18,235 nt of DNA from Bacteroidota bacterium. Lineage in GTDB: Bacteria > Bacteroidota > Bacteroidia > Chitinophagales > Chitinophagaceae. Made by a program: the position numbers and the translations under genes. The stretch spans positions 1-18,235 of the forward strand of contig JAURLW010000046.1 of NCBI GenBank assembly GCA_030831005.1. The letters run 5' to 3'. The notes below the pieces were generated by a model that did no database searches, had not been told where the DNA came from, and worked only from the letters and a program-made list of their open reading frames with translations. Below, piece after piece: positions 15,161 through 18,235 of this stretch (position 1 is its first letter; the number at the start of each line of letters is the position of its first letter).

Positions 15161-17767
15161 TTATTTGCTATCATTTCTAAAAACAATGATATGATCAAAT
15201 ACATCAATTAGCAATAGCTTAGATTTATCAATAGCACCGGCAATAATCTTCTTACTCAACTCATTAATGATATCTTTCTGAATGATTCTTTTTAGTGGTC
15301 TTGCACCATATTGCGGATCAAAGCCTCGCTCAGCTAAATAATCGATAGCATAATCGGTAAATGAAATATTGATTTGTTGTTCTGCTAACTGCTGTATTAA
15401 ATGCTGTAATTGTATTTTGATAATCGAACGAATTTCTTTTTTAAGTAATGGATGAAACATGATAATATCATCTATTCTATTCAAAAATTCTGGTCGCATA
15501 GCTTGTTTTAACAAGAGCATTACCTCTTCTTTAGTATGCTCTATTACATCTTCGATATTTTTTTCATCAATATCGGCAAAGCGCTCTTGAATGATAGACG
15601 AGCCCATATTGCTGGTCATGATGATAACGGTATTTTTAAAATTGACCACCCTGCCCTTATTATCCGTCAATCTACCATCATCTAAAACCTGCAATAGCAC
15701 ATTAAACGTATCTGGATGTGCCTTTTCTATTTCATCTAAGAGGATTACGGAATAAGGCTTTCTTCGTACCGCTTCGGTCAATTGACCACCTTCTTCATAC
15801 CCAACATAGCCCGGAGGAGCACCTACTAATCTGCTTACGCTGTGCTTTTCTTGATACTCACTCATGTCTATTCTCGTCATCATTGATTCATCATCAAATA
15901 AAACTTCTGCTAAAGCTTTCGCTAATTCTGTTTTACCCACGCCAGTAGTACCAATAAAAATAAATGAACCAATAGGTTTTCTGGGATCTTGCAAACCTGC
16001 TCTTCCTCTTCGAATAGCATCTGCAACAGCGGTTATGGCTTCTTCTTGCCCTACTACTCGTTTATGCAACTCTTCTTCTAAATGCAATAATTTATCGCGA
16101 TCACTTTGCAGCATGCGTTGCACCGGAATGCCCGTTGCTTTAGCAATTAATTCAGCAATATCATCGGCATCAATTTCTTCTTTCAACAAACGCTTATGAT
16201 GGCTATCCATTTCTTGTAAATCTGCATTTAATTTACCGATGAGCGCCTCTTGTTCTTTAAGCTTACCGTAACGGATTTCGGCCACTAATCCATAATCTCC
16301 ATCACGCTCCGCTCTGTCTGCGTCTTGCTTCAATTGCTCCATAGTAGATTTTGCTTTGTTGACTTGATCTACTAATGATTTTTCCTCTAGCCATTTGGCT
16401 TTGAGTGTATCACGCTCTACATGAAGTAAGGAAATCTCTTGAGAAAGCACTTTCAATTTTTCATCATCATGTTCTCTTTTAATAGCTTCTCGTTCAATCT
16501 CTAATTGTCGAATTTTGCGTTCTAATTCATCTAAGGACTCTGGCATAGAATTGATCTCTAATTTCAATTTTGCTGCACTTTCGTCGATTAAATCAATGGC
16601 TTTATCAGGTAAAAAACGATCACTGATATAGCGTTGCGATAACTCAACCGCAGCGATTATAGCTTCGTCTTTAATGCGCACTTTATGGTGCGACTCATAG
16701 CGATCTTTTAATCCTCTAAGAATTGAAATAGCGTCTTCTGTATTCGGTTCATCAATAATTACTTTCTGAAATCTTCTTTCAAGGGCTTTATCCTTTTCAA
16801 AATACTTTTGATATTCATTTAAGGTAGTTGCACCTATAGCTCTAAGTTCGCCTCTTGCTAAAGCTGGCTTTAAAATATTAGCAGCATCCATAGCTCCTTC
16901 CATAGCACCGGCACCAATTAAGGTATGAATCTCATCAATAAACAGGATCAATTCTCCATTACTATCACTTACTTCTTTTACAACAGCTTTTAAGCGTTCT
17001 TCAAATTCCCCTCTATATTTAGCACCTGCCATCAAAGCACCCATATCTAAGGCGTAAATAACTTTTGATTTTAAATTATCGGGCACATCGCCATTGATAA
17101 TACGATGGGCTAAACCTTCTACAATTGCCGTTTTACCCACACCTGGTTCTCCTACCAAAATTGGATTATTCTTAGATCGTCTACTTAGTATATGTAAGGT
17201 TCTTCTAATTTCTTCATCTCTACCAATCACAGGATCTAATTTGTTTTTCTGTGCCGCATCATTAAGGTTGATAGCATAACGTTTTAGAGATTGAAACTCT
17301 TGATTGCTAGTTGCAGAATCTACGCTAGCTCCTTTTCGCAATTCTTTAATAGCCAAGGTCAAGCCGTTAGCGGTAAGTCCTTGATCTTTTAGTAAAGAAC
17401 TGGTTGCATCTTTAACTGACAGTAATGCTAAAAGCAATAATTCAACCGTAATAAATTCGTCATTGAATTCTTTCATCAAGCTTCCTGCTTTCAATACCAC
17501 CGAGTTAAGTTCTTTTGATATGGTGGTAGCTGGATCGCCACTAGTTAATTTAGGCAAACGATTTAGTTCTTGTTCTAATTTAGCTTGCAAAGAAGGTAAG
17601 ATTACATTATTCTTTTTAAGTAAATAGGAAATAGGTGCATCCTTATCTTCAAGCATCGCTTTTAATAAATGTGCAGTTTCTATATTAGGCGATTGTAAGT
17701 TAAATGCTAATTGCTGAGCTGCTTGAATGAGCTCTTGCGCTTTGATGGTAAAATTGTTTAAATTCAT
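15161..17767 (-). CDS. clpB: ATP-dependent chaperone ClpB (Hsp100 disaggregase)
   Basis: ClpB hexamers extract and refold aggregated proteins together with the DnaK system in the cytoplasm. The 868-residue length is typical. Domains: Clp N-domain 1-145; AAA+ module 1 with Walker A GEPGVGKT at 206-213, Walker B Asp278-Glu279, pore loop around Tyr251 (KYRGEFEER) and arginine fingers near 331-332; coiled-coil M-domain about 405-525, which marks ClpB rather than ClpA or ClpC; AAA+ module 2 with Walker A GTTGVGKT at 606-613, pore loop GYVG around Tyr654 and Walker B Asp678-Glu679; C-terminal GFDPQYGARPLKR. There is no IGF-type ClpP loop that I can see. It is monocistronic with its own terminator. 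The 168-base upstream gap holds several inverted repeats that may mediate stress control. Confidence 0.98.
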   Translation of the reverse strand: MNLNNFTIKAQELIQAAQQLAFNLQSPNIETAHLLKAMLEDKDAPISYLLKKNNVILPSLQAKLEQELNRLPKLTSGDPATTISKELNSVVLKAGSLMKEFNDEFITVELLLLALLSVKDATSSLLKDQGLTANGLTLAIKELRKGASVDSATSNQEFQSLKRYAINLNDAAQKNKLDPVIGRDEEIRRTLHILSRRSKNNPILVGEPGVGKTAIVEGLAHRIINGDVPDNLKSKVIYALDMGALMAGAKYRGEFEERLKAVVKEVSDSNGELILFIDEIHTLIGAGAMEGAMDAANILKPALARGELRAIGATTLNEYQKYFEKDKALERRFQKVIIDEPNTEDAISILRGLKDRYESHHKVRIKDEAIIAAVELSQRYISDRFLPDKAIDLIDESAAKLKLEINSMPESLDELERKIRQLEIEREAIKREHDDEKLKVLSQEISLLHVERDTLKAKWLEEKSLVDQVNKAKSTMEQLKQDADRAERDGDYGLVAEIRYGKLKEQEALIGKLNADLQEMDSHHKRLLKEEIDADDIAELIAKATGIPVQRMLQSDRDKLLHLEEELHKRVVGQEEAITAVADAIRRGRAGLQDPRKPIGSFIFIGTTGVGKTELAKALAEVLFDDESMMTRIDMSEYQEKHSVSRLVGAPPGYVGYEEGGQLTEAVRRKPYSVILLDEIEKAHPDTFNVLLQVLDDGRLTDNKGRVVNFKNTVIIMTSNMGSSIIQERFADIDEKNIEDVIEHTKEEVMLLLKQAMRPEFLNRIDDIIMFHPLLKKEIRSIIKIQLQHLIQQLAEQQINISFTDYAIDYLAERGFDPQYGARPLKRIIQKDIINELSKKIIAGAIDKSKLLLIDVFDHIIVFRNDSK

Positions 17768-17794
17768 AATTAATAGTTTAAATTGTTATGCTAA

Positions 17795-17837
17795 CTCTAT
17801 CAAATTAGAGACCAAATATTTTTAGTAGCTAATTTGA
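17795..17837. repeat. Nested inverted repeats in the clpB upstream region
   Basis: Two symmetric elements share bases. CTCTA (17795-17799) and TAGAG (17806-17810) flank a 6-base spacer. TCAAATTAG (17800-17808) and CTAATTTGA (17829-17837) form a 9-base inverted repeat with a 20-base spacer. The spacer contains AATATTTG on the minus strand (17820-17813), one mismatch from the -7 consensus. The arrangement could be an operator around the clpB promoter. It is not the CIRCE (TTAGCACTC) element. Confidence 0.45.
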
Positions 17838-17852
17838 CATACTTAAAATCAA

Positions 17853-17870
17853 ATACCTGCCAATAGGTAT
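17853..17870. repeat. 18-bp inverted repeat ATACCT-N6-AGGTAT upstream of clpB
   Basis: ATACCT (17853-17858) and AGGTAT (17865-17870) are perfect inverted repeats with a 6-base spacer, in the gap between the oxidoreductase gene end and clpB. There is no T run, so it is not a terminator. It may be a transcription factor site. Confidence 0.4.
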
Positions 17871-17910
17871 TAAAAGGAATAAAACAACTGCTATTACTGC
17901 AGTTTACTAT

Positions 17911-17937
17911 AAAAAAAGCTGAAAAATCGTCAAGCTT
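17911..17937 (-). terminator. Possible weak terminator of the FAD-dependent oxidoreductase
   Basis: On the minus strand AAGCT (17937-17933, overlapping the stop codon) and AGCTT (17920-17916) form a 5-bp stem with a 12-base loop, followed by a run of T to 17911. The stem is short, so the call is tentative. Confidence 0.4.
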
Positions 17938-18235
17938 AGGTGGTAATTTTCAAAGCAATTTGGTGTGCACAATTCATTCCATCTATTGCAGCACTTACAA
18001 TACCGCCAGCATATCCGGCCCCTTCGGCACAAGGATACAAGCCTTTTATTTGAATGTGCTCTAAGGTAGTTTTATCTCTTGGAATTCTTACTGGCGAACT
18101 AGTTCGCGATTCTGTAGCCACCAATACAGCTTCATTGGTATAATAGCCTTTCATTTTTTTGCCAAAATCTTTTAATGCAATTTTCAATGCAGTGGCAATT
18201 TCTTTGGGTAAAGTTTCTTGTAATGAACTACTTAC
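17936..18235 (-). CDS. FAD-dependent oxidoreductase (COG2509-type), C-terminal part, cut by window edge
   Basis: The frame is open to the last base of the window, so only the final 99 residues of a protein usually over 500 long are present. The visible C-terminus is diagnostic: MKGYYTNEAVLVATESRTSSPVRIPRD, then IKGLYPCAEGAGYAGGIVSAAIDG, where the Gly-rich stretch with its Glu contacts FAD. This pattern belongs to the uncharacterised 'NAD(FAD)-utilising dehydrogenase' family. The reaction is not established in my knowledge, so no substrate is given. It is upstream of clpB on the same strand with 168 bases between and a weak hairpin at its end, so co-transcription with clpB is unlikely but not excluded. 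Confidence 0.9.
   Translation of the reverse strand, partial: VSSSLQETLPKEIATALKIALKDFGKKMKGYYTNEAVLVATESRTSSPVRIPRDKTTLEHIQIKGLYPCAEGAGYAGGIVSAAIDGMNCAHQIALKITT

Noticed and set aside
15718..16199. + strand open frames inside clpB
   Set aside because: Antisense to intact ClpB AAA+ motifs; low-information shadows.
1..18235. Mobile element, defence island, CRISPR or secondary-metabolite cluster
   Set aside because: No transposase, integrase, repeats array, nuclease or synthase gene was found; gene content is housekeeping and composition looks uniform by eye.

Overview
This is an AT-rich chromosomal stretch of a Bacteroidota bacterium. It is most likely Chitinophagales/Chitinophagaceae-like, though that finer placement is inference. 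The support is: TAnnTTTG (-7) promoter boxes instead of TATAAT, starts without Shine-Dalgarno sequences, the ~390-residue Bacteroidota form of PurM, and compact housekeeping gene order. Codon use looks even throughout by eye. I see no insertion sequence, prophage, CRISPR array, RNA gene or integration scar, and no stretch over 300 bases lacks a gene.

Layout. 1-1620 (+): 3' part of an M13 zinc metallopeptidase, ending in a bidirectional terminator shared with the convergent gene. 1667-3454 (-): marC-like membrane protein, then a THUMP-domain RNA methyltransferase. 3541-5972 (+): pepT and purM, an operon facing away from marC, each side with its own TATCTTTG box. 5973-6323 (-): a small three-helix membrane protein of unknown role abutting the purM stop. 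6439-8711 (+): glycolytic gapA and pgk with a terminator hairpin between them. 8774-10684 (+): asnB. 13395-10681 (-): MacB/FtsX-type permease, PyrR-like phosphoribosyltransferase and Ntn-type asparaginase/isoaspartyl peptidase, tightly packed as an operon. The asparaginase stop overlaps the asnB stop, so asparagine synthesis and breakdown genes meet tail to tail. 13439-14731 (+): MFS exporter-like gene divergent from the permease; a 17-bp palindrome lies between them. 14764-15087 (-): small acidic unknown protein. 15161-17767 (-): clpB, with several inverted repeats in its upstream region. 17936-18235 (-): C-terminal end of a COG2509-type FAD-dependent oxidoreductase cut by the window edge.

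How the genes work together. Most are core metabolism and protein quality control: peptide degradation (M13, PepT, isoaspartyl peptidase), purine synthesis (PurM), glycolysis (GAPDH, PGK), asparagine balance (AsnB, asparaginase), and disaggregation (ClpB). I do not see an undescribed defence, secretion or biosynthetic system, and I would not claim one. The items most worth a second look are regulatory or architectural: the 17-bp operator-like palindrome between the divergent transporters, the orphan permease with PRTase and asparaginase, the asnB/asparaginase tail overlap with an altered glutamine-pocket residue in AsnB, the clpB upstream repeats, and -7 boxes placed so close to start codons that several transcripts should be leaderless or nearly so.
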